NCBI GenBank assembly: GCA_008828725.1
Contig: MEHQ01000031.1
Location: 339,807-403,806, forward strand
Length of the DNA: 64,000 nt
Direction of reading: 5' to 3'
From: Saccharina japonica
Lineage: Eukaryota > Sar > Phaeophyceae > Laminariales > Laminariaceae
How positions within the stretch are numbered: the first letter of the stretch is position 1; each line of letters begins with the position of its first letter. The notes under the pieces were generated by a model. It did no database searches and was not told where the DNA came from. It saw only the letters and a program-made list of their open reading frames with translations. Positions 40,691 to 52,440 of this stretch are shown here, in pieces. A program made the translations under genes and the position numbers.

Positions 40691-41345
40691 TGCGTATTAA
40701 ATTAAATCAATTCATTGGAGGCTGTCGTCCATATGCAAGTCCGCATCAGAGGCGGTTCTTAGCAGGATGTAAGGCACCCGCGAGGCAGGTACATGGTGCT
40801 CCCATTGCTGTCTCAGGGAGTAGCCACACCAGAAATTAAATTAACTCATTGAAGCTGTCGTCCATATGCAAGTCCGCCTCAGAGGCGTGTGTATATGGTA
40901 AGGCATCCAAGAGGCAGATACATGGTAAGTAACATTGCTGCCTCTGGAAGTGGCCACACGAGAAATTAAATCAATTCATTGGAGGCCATCGTCTATATGC
41001 AAGTCCGCCCCACAGGCGGTTCTTAGCAGGATGCAGCTCGCCCTCCATGCGACTCGCCCAATACCTCACGGCGCTTCGCGCTTGGTGCAAGCAATGTCAG
41101 CCTGGTTGGTGAAAACCCAACGTGCTTCGTCCCGGCATTGTAGGGATGCGAGGGTCTATGGTCATACGACTTCGGCCGTGCACGACATGAGTACCCCCCC
41201 CCCCCCCCCGCGCGCGCGCGCTTGGTGCTAGCAGTCAATGTCTGCCTGGTCGGTGAAAACCCTGCATGCCCCGTCTCGGCATTGCAGGGATGCAAGGATT
41301 TATGGTCATACACCTACGGCCATGCATGAACATCGAGTGCACCCT
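40691..41345 (+). repeat. Cluster of dispersed repeat A copies
   Basis: Several partial copies in the same orientation follow each other, with CATATGCAAGTCCGC at about 40731, 40863 and 40995. The longest, about 40960-41210, ends ATGAGTACCCCCC. A diverged one ends near 41340. No gene is seen between 41346 and 41850. Confidence 0.75.
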
Positions 41346-41849
41346 CGGTACACGCCTTCCTACTTACCTCGCGTACACAGTAGTACGCGTTGTAGGCTTC
41401 GTTGAATATTCGCAAGATATATTGGGTTTTCTTCATTCTTTCTGGGGATATTATGAGTGGTCGATAGCCGACGTTGAGGCTCATGCTATATTTTCTGTAA
41501 TTGTTTTCCTATGCCCATTTGTTATGTTCGCCCTTCTTTTTTTCTCTCCCTGCCAGTCGTAAACTCCGTTCCCGCGGGTCACATGTTGTTCGTTTTTATT
41601 TTAGTCAGATGGTAAAGAGTATGATATAAATATCCACCATACATGGCGAGTTCACATACGAAGTACGTGTATAGCGAGAGCTACTCGCACGCCATCTTGT
41701 TTTTTTTAACGAGCGTGTTTGTCGCGCGGATTGTACAGTACTCATACTGCTGCCTGTCGGAATCTCCACAACATGTGCCTGAATTGTCGTGTGTACCCCC
41801 CTTCTCACCGAGTCGCAGAGTGTCAAAGTAGACGGGGCACTTTCTCTTT

Positions 41850-42097
41850 GACGCATGCTACGATAGAGGTGCACCATGTTTTTTCTGAGCTCCTCGCTTA
41901 AGGAGCGTCATACCTCACCGAAAAAAATGATTTTGGAGGAAAATAAAAGTGCTGCCGGATGCGAAATCTCATGACCGAAGTATATTTTGAAACATTATTG
42001 GTCACAAAAATGAAAGTCCGACGAATTTGGGTTAAGGAGCCCGATCGTTCAGAAAATAATCCAGCCAAAAAGTGCTACCTCTACCGTAGCACTACAG
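41850..42097. mobile_element. MITE family M4, copy 2
   Basis: It begins GACGCATGCTACGATAGAGG and ends CTCTACCGTAGCACTACAG, with CTTT on both sides as a possible 4-bp duplication. The right end is diverged. The interior shares GAAAGTCCGACGAATTTGGG with copy 1. Confidence 0.65.
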
Positions 42098-42354
42098 CTT
42101 TATCAGATTCCCGATTGATATTGACGATCAACAATATCTAGATACTTATGACTCTGATCTTGCGCACATATTGGTCCCGGTGGGATCTGTATGATGCGGA
42201 TCTGGTTGCACATGTTTTCCCGTGATGACATGACATGCATGATACGGCTCGTGCACAATTGTCAACGTATCATAGCGGCACATACATGTAGATGGTCGAG
42301 ATCGCGATCTTTCCGATGCTACGAGTAGCGCTCTTTTTTTTTGTGGGCAGGGGC

Positions 42355-42729
42355 CACGCATGCTACGGTAGGTAGAGGTGCACCATGAAAATAAGCTTTT
42401 GCCTTCTGAGGGCGGTCGCTTGAGGAGCTCTCTATATACCCCACCGAAAAAACTGGTTTGGGTCGAAAATAAAGGCGGTATCCGATTGACAATAACCACC
42501 ATGGCCTGAGTATGAGATGAAAAAGTTTGGCAACGCAAGAAGAGTGAAATTCTGACGATTTTGGGTTATAACCCATTTACGACTTCAGTCTGGATGTGGG
42601 GACAAAACAGTTGGAATTAGAGTGAAGTATTTAGTTTTGGCCACTGCACTTCTATGAGGGTTATGGAGCCCCGTTATTAAAAAAAAACGGTTTCAGCTAA
42701 AAAGTGCGACCTCTAACGTAGCACGCGCC
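42355..42729. mobile_element. MITE family M4, copy 3
   Basis: It begins ACGCATGCTACGGTAGG and ends CTCTAACGTAGCACGCG. The inside is diverged and includes a copy of the palindromic module near 42567-42650. A matching target duplication is not clear. Confidence 0.55.
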
Positions 42730-42783
42730 AGGATTCTCTGCCCTCAGATCCACCTATCCTCTCTTTCGCTCTCTTTCCCCCGG

Positions 42784-45700
42784 CTAGGGCCGCGTCCAAG
42801 CATTCTCACTCTGGACGTTGCTCACAACGTCTGCTGCTCCTCCATCCCCGCCACCCTCCTCGGCATTTCTCCGGCCTAGTAATCGCGCCTTATAGCCGTT
42901 GGCACACCGACGATCTAGTCCTTCATTACCGTTGACATACCAACCTAGTCCTTCATTGCCGTTGAAACACCGACGATCTAGTCCTTCATTACCGTTGACA
43001 TGCCGACCTAGTCGTCCTGTACTATTACCGTTGGCATCCCGGTCTAGTCCTTCACTACTGTTGACACCTCCACCAACTCCGTTACCATTGACACCCGGAC
43101 GTAGACCTTCATTATTACCGTTGACACCCCGACCTACTGATACTAGTATGTCGTTATCGTTTCCGTTGACACCCCGACATAGCCCTTTGGTACCGTTGGC
43201 ACTCCGCGCTAAAGTCGGTCGCCCCGAACCTTGCCCGACAAAGCCTTCCCCCGGATTTGAAACCTTCGTGGAGGCGGTGGTAACGGCCTCCGAGCTTGAG
43301 TTTGGGCGTGTCTTTGCCAGCTGGGCTGCCCTGCACAGCGCCACGGCCCTCTTCTGCCTGGTCTCGAGATGGGAGTATCGCTCTAGGCACGCGGTGACGC
43401 GCCGAAGTACCTGTTAAAGTAGTAGATGCGTGAAAATACCAGGTAGGGTAGGCGGTGTTGGGTATAGGCCGTGCGTAAACAAACGTGATATGAGCACGAG
43501 GTCACTTTAGAGGATCTGCACACACCCTCTGGAAGTGATATCCATGGGGTACATGAAGAAGATGAATTTGCTTGCTTCGGGGAGACCGAATGTCGTGTCC
43601 CTCTCTGTCAAAAATAAGTAATCCACACTACGCATATAGCTCAAGCCATTAATTCATGAATTTAATCCCCTCCCTACCCCATATTTCCGTCTCGAAAGGG
43701 ATGCGTGGTCAATGGCCAAATAACTAAGGCAAGCAACAAATGAGTACCCCCCCCCTATATCAACTATCTCCCTAGGCGAAGTTCTATCCTTGAACGATCT
43801 CCCTGCGTCCCGTATCGTGTCTCTATTGTTTTAATCCACACTAGATAGCTCAAGCCACAAGCCATGTTTTTTTAATTTCGTCGACTCCTAGCCCTTTTAC
43901 TTCGACGCATGTGTAAGTCTCTTGCGATTGATCGTGCAGCCTCCCCCCCCCCCCCCCGAAGGCCTTTGGTGTTGGAACATAAAGCACGATACACGCGGTT
44001 CGTGGAGCGCATGCTGGACGTAAAACAGATCGCAAGCGAAGTATACAAGGTCCCACCCGGCACCATGAGCTTATCGCGTGCCTCGGGGGTGGGATTAGCA
44101 TTCGTAGCATTAATCTCACACCAACTCAAGTCATTAGTAAATAATTTCACTGTGAGACAGTAGTCCCGCAGCAGGATATCTCTTTCTTCGTGTTTGGTGT
44201 GGAGACAGACACAACTATGATAGGTGGTTGGGTTGGGTGGCGTTACCACACTCTCAGCAGCAACACGAGGGGATAATCTCAGAGTGCCCCCGAAGAGCCA
44301 GGACGGCCTTGAAGGATTATTACAGTGGTATCGAGGCGGTACGGTCTACAGGGGATAGGACATTGTATCCACACCACCCAATTTACAGGTGCAGCCAGTA
44401 CATATACACTCAGGCTAAATATATACTGCAGCAGTAACTGCTCGTAAACTGTCATTTTTTCTCCAGTAATTGATGATAACTTGATGATGTGAGGATGTTT
44501 GACGACAGGCCAATGGATTATTTACCTCAACCGGTGTCGTGGGGCGTTCTCTTCGAGCTCGCCGACTGCCCAGTCCCGCTCCCCCGCACAAAACAACAGA
44601 GAAGTTCGTCCTCTTCTCACGCTTTTCCACACGATCCCACTCCGTCACAGGCCGATGTCGACCCCCCCTCCCCTGCCACCCATTCCCTAGTAACGCCTTT
44701 TTACCCGCCGTATATCGGTGCCTCTCCGAACAATGGCCTCGCTCCGACACGGGCCGATGTGGACCCGCCCACCCCCACCACCCGGCCCCCAATAACGCCT
44801 TTGTACCCGCCGTATCTTGTCCTCTACCCGCCGTATCTTGTCCTCTACCCGCCGTATCTTGCTCTCTACCCGCCAAGTCTTGGCGACCATTCGCTGCACT
44901 CTGGCATCGCTGTGGCGAAAGCGCCCGTCGGGGTGACTCGGGTGACGCTCGGTGGGAACTCGACGACCACCCCGCGGGGGAAGAGTTCGGGCGGTGGGCA
45001 TTTTTTTTCCCCGCGTTGGAAATGTTGGGCCTCTTCTTGTTGCGATGGCTGCGAGTGCGTCGGTTCGGCCGTTGGACTCGGCGCGGGGCGGAGCAGGCCA
45101 TGAGGGGAGGGGGTGGTGCTCGGGGCCAGGGCGGAGGTAGTAGCTGCGGCGGTGGTGACGGGGCGGCGGCCGGCGAGGGTGACCTCCGGCCGAACTGTAC
45201 GTGCTCTGGAGGGGTGGTCTGCACCCTCAAATATCTGCGTTGGCCATATGTAATGGAGGAGGAGCAGCAGCAGCGGCGGCGGCAGCAGGGGGTAGGTGGA
45301 GCAGATTGGTGTTGACTATTCCTTTTCCACTGGGCTGTTTGTTTTTGGGGGACAAACGCTCAGAATTAGAGTAGGATTGTTTTTGGAGTAGGGAGTAAAA
45401 GGATGACTGACTGTTACGGGGTGGGCTAATGTAGTAAATAGAACCTACGGTGTACACAAAAAAAAAAAACATATTTAACTAGTTTTACGAAAAACTATTT
45501 GGTCCTATTTACTATGGTCCCTCGTAATAGTGCATAGGTGTTGATCCTTTTTCTTGTTCCCCTCGGGGTTTTGTGTTTCTGCGTTAGGTCGTTTGTGAGT
45601 GCTTAGCATCGAAAATTTGTTTTTGCTGTCCATTCGCCGAGTAGAAAGCATGACAATATAATAGGAATGGAGGTCGAACACGAGCAAGGCAGCGAGTGGT

Positions 45701-47198
45701 GCGCGCCGTAGTAGGTGATTTGAAACTACATTATTATTACTTTCCCAATGCACGCCATGTTTGTTTCCACAAGGTTTACAATGAGCACAATTACCTGCGA
45801 TTGTTCTCCCAGCGCATCCGATTGAAATCATTCGCCACCGACAGAGGATATATGTTGAGCTTTTGTTTTTCTACCTAATTTTTCTACGTATGAGGGGTGT
45901 TTTTGTACCCTCAAGTATATCTGCATCCCCAAACAACAACACGGTGGGCGATACGTATCATATGTGGCAGAGCTATCGGGAGCGCCGTTAAAAAAATCAC
46001 AAAGCTGATGCGAATATATTTCAACGCGTCCTGTGGCAGGAGATACGGGTATAGGGGTATAGAGCAAGTGCTTTGAATTCCACGAGGCCCCGCACTTTGA
46101 GGAACTGTATATACATACGTCGCCCACAGCAATCGACTTTCATAAGAAGAAAACAAAAACTGCCAAGCTAAGCTAAGCTAAGCTCATACACAAACCCCTG
46201 GTGGGGTGTTACGCAGTAGTAGTAAATAGGCATCTAACGAATATTGTTCGAACCTGACCTTGATCCAAGCTGGCGGGCTTGTCGTGCGCCTGCAACGCTC
46301 GCCCCCCGTGACACGAGCACATCACCCTTGCTACCCGAGCTCCTTGCCCCTCCTCCTCCCCGCGCTGATAACACCGGCGTAACCCCATGCCGAGCCCAAC
46401 CCGGATTTGAACCCGCCCGGTTTCGGGTTCCCCGAACTCCGGGGCCCAGCGCGTGCATTTTCCAGGCACAGAAGAGGACCTCGAGGACAAAGCTACGTAT
46501 TTGCTCCTGCGTGTTTTTGCGCGTGCAGTGCAGGGTTTTTGGTGGGGTTTCCCCGGCGGAGGCGTATTCGGCATGCAAGGGTTTGTGTTGGGTGCCGTTA
46601 ACATTGGCCAAGACTTCGCCAACTTGTCGCTATGTAAAAGAAGCACAGCATCAGCCATCATAAGTCAACCGTAACGGGAAAGGGTTTTTCGACCGATCGC
46701 TATACGAATACTGTAGTAGTACCGTTGAGTGTGACACCCCCAGTAGGTTTCACAGCGAGCGGTAACCCAACAAGGCGGGGCCTGAAACAACGAAATACCA
46801 GGTGACAGCATAAAGTACAATGTTACCACTATCATATCTCCGAAAATGCAGGAATCGTCCATATATTGTTTGTGTGAATACCTCAACTGTTCTTACATTT
46901 AGGGACATACTGGTGGAAATGTACGGATACATGCATATATTCTTTTTTTGCGCATTCTTAGCCCAAATGGTCCTTTTTAGGGTACAGAGTTGGTATTATC
47001 CGACATAGCAATAGTATACGTATCATATTCTAGCCATTCGTCCTTTTGTATCACCTGAGTCTCGGGTTTCGCCTGGCGTACCATCGAAGCTGAGTTTGAC
47101 CCCGGGTCGGTCTCGTCCTGGCTCGATTCGAACCACGAAGAAAGCATGTATCGCAAGTGATCGCAGCCAGCGCTGGCTCTGTCTTTAACTGTCGCCAT
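42784..47198 (-). CDS. Hypothetical protein with VNGN repeats (tentative 4-exon model)
   Basis: I do not recognise the family. The model is 47055-47198 (start codon at 47198; MATVKDRASAGCDHLRYMLS), 46259-46629 (TLHCTRKNTQEQIRSFVLEV), 44870-45194 (RRVPTERHPSHPDGRFRHS...ARVQRMVAKTWR) and 42784-43410 (VLRRVTACLERYSHLETRQK, then a tail with repeated VNGN and EGLDRR motifs). Donors and acceptors are plausible (CAG|GTGATA, TTTTACATAG, ACGTACAG, TTTAACAG) and phases agree, giving 488 residues. The first two-thirds of the last exon look helical and basic; the tail is encoded by ~30-bp tandem repeats. Exon 3 has competing frames: a longer open frame over 44533-45230 with a donor GAG|GTAAAT is an alternative. 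Function and location are unknown. Confidence 0.4.
43690..43757 (+). repeat. Dispersed repeat C copy
   Basis: GTCTCGAAAGGGATGCGTGG through AACAAATGAGTAC and a C run, inside the last intron of the tentative gene and antisense to it. Confidence 0.65.
45414..45527. mobile_element. Short MITE family T2, copy 2
   Basis: It begins TTACGGGGTGGGCTAATG and ends TATGGTCCCTCGTAA. The inner inverted parts TAGTAAATAGAACC and GGTCCTATTTACTA face each other. It is followed by TA. Confidence 0.7.
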
Positions 47199-48758
47199 CC
47201 CGATGTCTCTTGACTGCTGAAAATTAGCGTCTCCTCCTCCCCCTCCCTTCCTTTTCTTGGTGGTGGTGGTGGCGGTGGTGGTGGTGGTGCTGCTGCTGCT
47301 TGTGCGGCATTATCGTGAGGGCGTAACGTGGATCTCTGAAGTCAGAGCGATCGACCGATCCCCAACGTGCGATCGCCGCGTCGAGCATAAATTGTTATCG
47401 TCTCAATACTGCCAGAGGAACCACTGTTAGTGCTCGTAAAAGCGGGAGAGATGCGGAACAAACTCACCTTCGATACGCACATGATGAGTACCTGTACGTA
47501 CGTAGATAGCTCAATCGATTACCTGGTACTCCGCATTGTTTACTTTTGGTCTCGGACAATAATGTATCGTACATGTTTATAAGCCCAACAAACACCGAGT
47601 ATCCTCTATATACCAGGTATCATGTCATACTTTTTTTTCTTCTTTTTTTGTTCGAGGTTCAACCTCGACCGGAAGGGAATGTGTTGCGGGTATGTACACG
47701 ATTTCACAATGTTCCGAAGCTGTACGAGTACGCAACAAGAAGCCTACTTACCCTACTGCTGTACTGCTGTAGTACTCGAAGGGACGAAGCGATTGAAGGA
47801 GCGCATACAGACAGTACAGACAGTTGACATTGAGAGGTTGCGACACTCACAACTCGAGAGGCCGTGAGAGGTGAGAGTGGGGAGTGGAGAGAAAGGGGGT
47901 AAACTTGAACGCGTGCGAGCGAGAGTCAAAAGCCAAGAGCAAGCATGTCTACAGTACTCGTAGGAGTAATGACACTCCGCCACCAAGAGACGAGCACCGG
48001 TCAGCACGGTCTGTTTGGTCACGAGTGAACGGTAACTGTCCTGTGCTACTGTGCATACTCGTACGTACGTCGATCGTACTGTGTACTCGTTCTGTAGTGC
48101 ATAACAGTAACTGCGATGATCTGATCGCTGACCTTTTCTGATCCGTCTCGAACCAGCCCGCAGTGTAAAGCAGCAGCAGCACACCTTAAGTGTGGCTCAG
48201 TAAGATGTCGAGAGCACCGACGTTCGACTCAACAGTCAAGCGATGACCAGGCGGTCCCGCGGGCGGCGGCGGGACGCAGGAGGCAGGCGGAGGAACTTAA
48301 GTATCGTTTAATCAACCGTTTTACCGTTTCGTGAGTTGAGCCGCACTTTATTACACCGCATTCGATTGCGCCGCAACGCCGCAACGCCGCAACCCATAAA
48401 TGCGCAGCAGCAGCAGCAGCAGCAGCAGCACAGCCAAACCAAAGGCGCAGTGCGCAGTGCGCAACCACAAACATAATCAGCATCATTAGCCACGACCCGA
48501 AACCATGTTGTTTACTCGACCGGGCTTTCAAGGTGCTTTCGTGGATGTTCGTTGCGCTTTTATCGCACTTTCGTGGCCTTTCAGAGGCGTGGGGCGCGCG
48601 TGGACAGTGGACACACATTGGTAGCGGATATTTACGGAGGGCTTGTGCTTGGCGCCCAAAGCCGACCCTCAGACCCGAAACCTAGTAAACCTATCCCGAA
48701 CCCTTATGCCATTGAGCAGTGCTACTACTGTGGGATGCTGTGCTTGGTAAGAACTCTA
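47199..48758. other. Region without a supported gene
   Basis: It holds a GGTGGT/CTGCTG run at 47255-47305, GTAC-rich sequence and a (CAG)n run at 48405-48430. Open frames are short and show no family motif or convincing splice sites. Confidence 0.6.
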
Positions 48759-48868
48759 TTACGAGGGACCATAGTAAATAGAACCAAATATTGGTCGTAA
48801 AAACTGGAAAGTGTATAGGTTTTGGTGTGTACCGTAGGTCCTATTTACTACATTAGCCCACCCGGTAA
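48759..48868. mobile_element. Short MITE family T2, copy 3 (TA target duplication)
   Basis: The element is 110 bp, begins TTACGAGGGACCATAGTAAA and ends CATTAGCCCACCCGGTAA. TA flanks both sides (48757-48758 and 48869-48870). The inner inverted repeats are TAGTAAATAGAACC and GGTCCTATTTACTA. It is too short to encode anything. Confidence 0.75.
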
Positions 48869-49514
48869 TAGGTTGATTCGGCTGGCTTGGATGCTGTGCT
48901 TTTGCAGGTACGGTAGGCTGATTCGGCCGGCTCGGGAGGCTGTGGCTTGAAAAGACACGACGTATCTTAGGTTGATTGGGCCGCTTAGAATATCAGTAAG
49001 AGCAGAGTTTACCACTTGTTCTAGATTTGGTCTGATTTGCCTAGGGTCAGGTTTAGGCTTGGTCTGATTGGCTTAGCGTTAGGATTACTGTCTGTCGTAG
49101 TTATATTCGTCTCGGTACGTCGTACACAGTGTGCGTGTGTGCGTCGACCATTTTCTTGTATAAGAGGCAATCAACCCTCTATGAATATACCCCTTAGCCA
49201 ATCAGAGTGCGTAAATAGCTACGGGTACGTACGAAATATCCACTGTCACCATATGGCCACTACTACGAGCTGCATTTGTTTTTTGTCCATCCCATATATT
49301 ATCTTCGCCCTTCTGTTATCTCTCCCTCTTTCGTCGTAACTCAGATCCTAACATGCTCACTAAGTAGGCTCCTCTCCCCCCCCCCCCCACTACGGTACGT
49401 GCCTTGCATTTTTATCGCGAGAAGATTTTAGCACTTTCTTCCCTCGTCAACTCTCGTCGAATTGTGCTTACCCACGCTATAATATGCGCTTTGGACAGTT
49501 GGTGTCATTTGAGA

Positions 49515-49595
49515 ATACAAATCTCCATACCGAGACTCGAACCCTCGACTTCCAACTCAACATGCTTCGACCACGGGGGCGACCGGCATGAAATA
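49515..49595 (-). other. tRNA-like sequence, probably a relic
   Basis: On the minus strand GAGGGTTCGAGTCTCGG resembles a tRNA T arm (B box), and CATGCCG upstream can pair with CGGTATG downstream. The whole does not fold into a full cloverleaf, since the T stem and acceptor overlap. A decayed tRNA or a tRNA-derived SINE head is possible. Confidence 0.25.
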
Positions 49596-50520
49596 CCGAT
49601 TTTCACTTCCACGTGCTTTCATCGCTACCACGGGCTTCCATGGCACCTTCTTCATGGGCTTTCATGGACTTTCATGGAAGTTTCGTGAACTACCGTGCGT
49701 GGTGTTTAACTTTTGATGGACTTTCATGCGAGCACTGCCATGGACTTTCATATTCGATGTCCTGACGGTCGTTCGTGAAAGGTACATGGGCTCCCGCTCC
49801 GGTTCACGGGCTTTCATGGTGTACTTTTCATGGTGATTATATGGCCCTTTTATGGTATTTCCATACGCCCTTTCACGTGTGGGCCTTTATCGGGCTTTCG
49901 TGGGACTTTCTGTGATAGCTTCATAGACAAGCCATGGCAGTTTGTAGAACAGACAGCAGTGGGTCCCATGAAACTTTCGTAGGAGTGCCATGAAAGCCCA
50001 TGGAGCCCCACGAACGGCCATCTGGGTCCTGCCGACGACGCCGAATGTGAAGATACGGCACGGCTTTACGGCCGTGGCATCATGCATCAGTTTAGGCAGC
50101 ATGGGGCAAGCACGACTACTGTGCAGGTTCACTCTGGTTACTCTCGATCACTCGCACTCACACGTGTTTGGTTCATATTGTTAGTGGTTCCTTGCCTCTC
50201 CAGAAGTTTTGAGCAGGAGGGCAAGTATTCCTCTTCTCAGAGGAATATATAAGTAGTACGCCTCCACAACAATAGAGGGGAAACGGGGATACCATGACAC
50301 AAGCCCACCCTGAAAGGCTCTTGGCATGTCCATGAACAAGTCCACGAAACTTTCATACAACGTCAAGAGTGCCACGAAAGCCCATGAAAGTGCCATAGAA
50401 GTCTCATGAAAGCCCACGGAAGGCAAGAACACGGAAGACGCCATGAAAGTCCATGAACGCTTCTGAAAGCTCCTGGAAGCTCCTGAAAGCTCCTGAAAGC
50501 TATTATGGGCTTTCACGAAT
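49585..50520. repeat. Inverted array of a CTTTCATGG motif
   Basis: From about 49585 to 49930 the motif GGGCTTTCATGG and variants recur every 10-25 bp. From about 49965 to 50520 the reverse complement (CCATGAAAGCCC) recurs in the same way. The two arms face each other around about 49945, so the region is a large imperfect inverted repeat. No protein is recognised. Confidence 0.65.
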
Positions 50521-50984
50521 AATACGAGTGGAAGGACATCACCGACACGCACGCCGCATGATACTTCTAACAGTCGTACGGCTGCCCATTCCCATCAGGC
50601 GGGTGGTAAGACTGCACCTGGCTTACCCTTGGTCGCTATACCTGCGTACGAATGTTACGAACGGGTTGTTATTTCCCTACGCCCTACCGCGCTGATCGCT
50701 GTCAACGCGTGTTGGGAGTATAGAAATCCCTTAGTCGTGTAGGAGTTTGTTGATTATTACCAGGTATGGGGTAGAGGGGGAAAGCGACGAACCGTGGCGA
50801 TCTAAATGGCGATTCCAGCATCGGTCGGCAACGCGAAGCAGCCTACCCTTGAACTGTAGAAGGACGTGCACGAGTAGACGATTGATATACATGTATCGTA
50901 CATCTCACTTATATATTATCAATATTAGGGTCCAGAAAGGGTGAATAACAACGCAGGGGGTGGCGTGGGGTGGAGGCGTTTACT

Positions 50985-51570
50985 CATGTCGTGCACGGCC
51001 GTAGTCATATGACCATAGACCCTCGCATCCCTACAATGCCGGGACGGGGCATGTAGGTGGGGGGGGTGTACTCATGTCGTGCACGGCCGTAGTCATATGA
51101 CCATAGACCCTCGCATCCCTACAATGCCGGGACGGAGCGCGTTGGGTTTTCACCAACCAGGCAGACATTGCTTGCACCAAGCGCGAAGCGCCGTGAGGTA
51201 TTGGGCGAGTCGCATGGAGGGTGAGCTGCATCCTGCTAAGAACCGCCTCTGAGGCGGACTTGCATATGGACGACAGCTTCAATGAGTTAATTTAATTTCT
51301 GGTGTGGCCACTTCCGGAGACAGCAATGGGTTTTACTATGTAACTGCCTCGCGGATGCCTTACCATATTAACACTACGTGATACGACCATTCCCCTTGTG
51401 CGGAGCAAAGGTTCTCCACCCCGCACAAATGATCTACTCGACCGCCAGCTTTGGTGACCGCCAAAAACAAAAAACGGCACCCTGGTTGTCTAGCTCACGC
51501 AGCGAGTGGCGTGTTTTACAGCGTCGTTGCCAACCGACGCCAAGCCAACCTATACATATATCATATATTT
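50985..51570 (-). repeat. Dispersed repeat A, full-length copy (reverse)
   Basis: This is nearly the exact reverse complement of 3110-3630, including the end TATATTTATAGGGGGG. A second truncated copy is joined at its left (50985-51050). The rest, 51571-52440, shows no gene and probably includes the 3' untranslated region of the next gene. Confidence 0.8.
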
Positions 51571-52440
51571 ATAGGGGGGTATATCAACGCAGGGGGGTGG
51601 GGGGGGTTGACCCTGGGTGAAAGCCCCTTCCTGGCGATCAAAGATCAAACGGCAGGGGGTCTCGTTGTACGAAGCAGTTACATAACAAATGTGCCTAGAA
51701 CGCAGGGCATTGAACGGACATCCATCTACTGCGCAAAACCGACACAGTGCGGATATGGTTACTGTGACACTCTCGTTCTCCCATCGGAGCGGCGGCATAA
51801 ATTATCGCACCATCAATGTTCGTATGACGCTTGCCTACCCAACCGCCGCCCAACGTGTGTTGTAAGGGGAAGACCATGTGTTTCTTGTGTCCAGACGAGC
51901 AGCAGCACGAGGTAGTAGCTGTTCTTGCGTAAAAAGCGTTGATCTGAATCGAACTCGTGCCCTCGACGACCCCTTAGCACTATTATGAACTTACCCACTA
52001 TACCCACCAACGTCACAGGTTAAGACCCTCAAACCACATATATATCTAGGCAAAACAGCGTAGAGGATAACCATTGCCACAATAACATCCCATAAGCAAC
52101 TAAACGGTACCACACCTTTCAGTTGTCTCATCACCACGTCGCCGTAACAAGGACTCGGCACAAAAACGACTAACCCCCTAGCCACAGAATATCCCACCAA
52201 CTCTGCATGTGGTAATCCACATTGTCTACTGTACTTCAGTCTGCACATATATTTCAAGCAAAGTTTGACCGAAACTCAGATATTTCTATTTCGCACAACA
52301 TAACGTTCCCATAAGGCTTGGTCTCACTTATTTTCCCCCTCTCGATTAGCTACGAAATGTATAATCGATAGAACGGGAACGAAAAAGTTGTAATCTACCT
52401 AGTCTGCACAACCCAACACCGGCGTCAAATCTCCACCAAC

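Noticed and set aside
43909-44163. Plus-strand open frame of 84 codons containing EHKARYTRFVERMLDVKQIA
   Set aside because: It reads like protein in part but starts in a C run, matches no family I know and has no partner exons. It lies antisense within an intron of the tentative gene.
44489-45315. Plus-strand Pro-rich open frames of 200-258 codons
   Set aside because: They overlap minus-strand exon candidates in a GC-rich repeat region, lack splice partners, and look like antisense composition.
46395-46420. GGTTCAAATCC on the minus strand, like a tRNA B box
   Set aside because: No cloverleaf can be formed and it falls in a likely coding exon.
51935-52020. Minus-strand tRNA-like sequence with GAGTTCGATTC and a T run after it
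   Set aside because: Acceptor ends pair only partly and the T stem does not pair, so it is not a credible tRNA.
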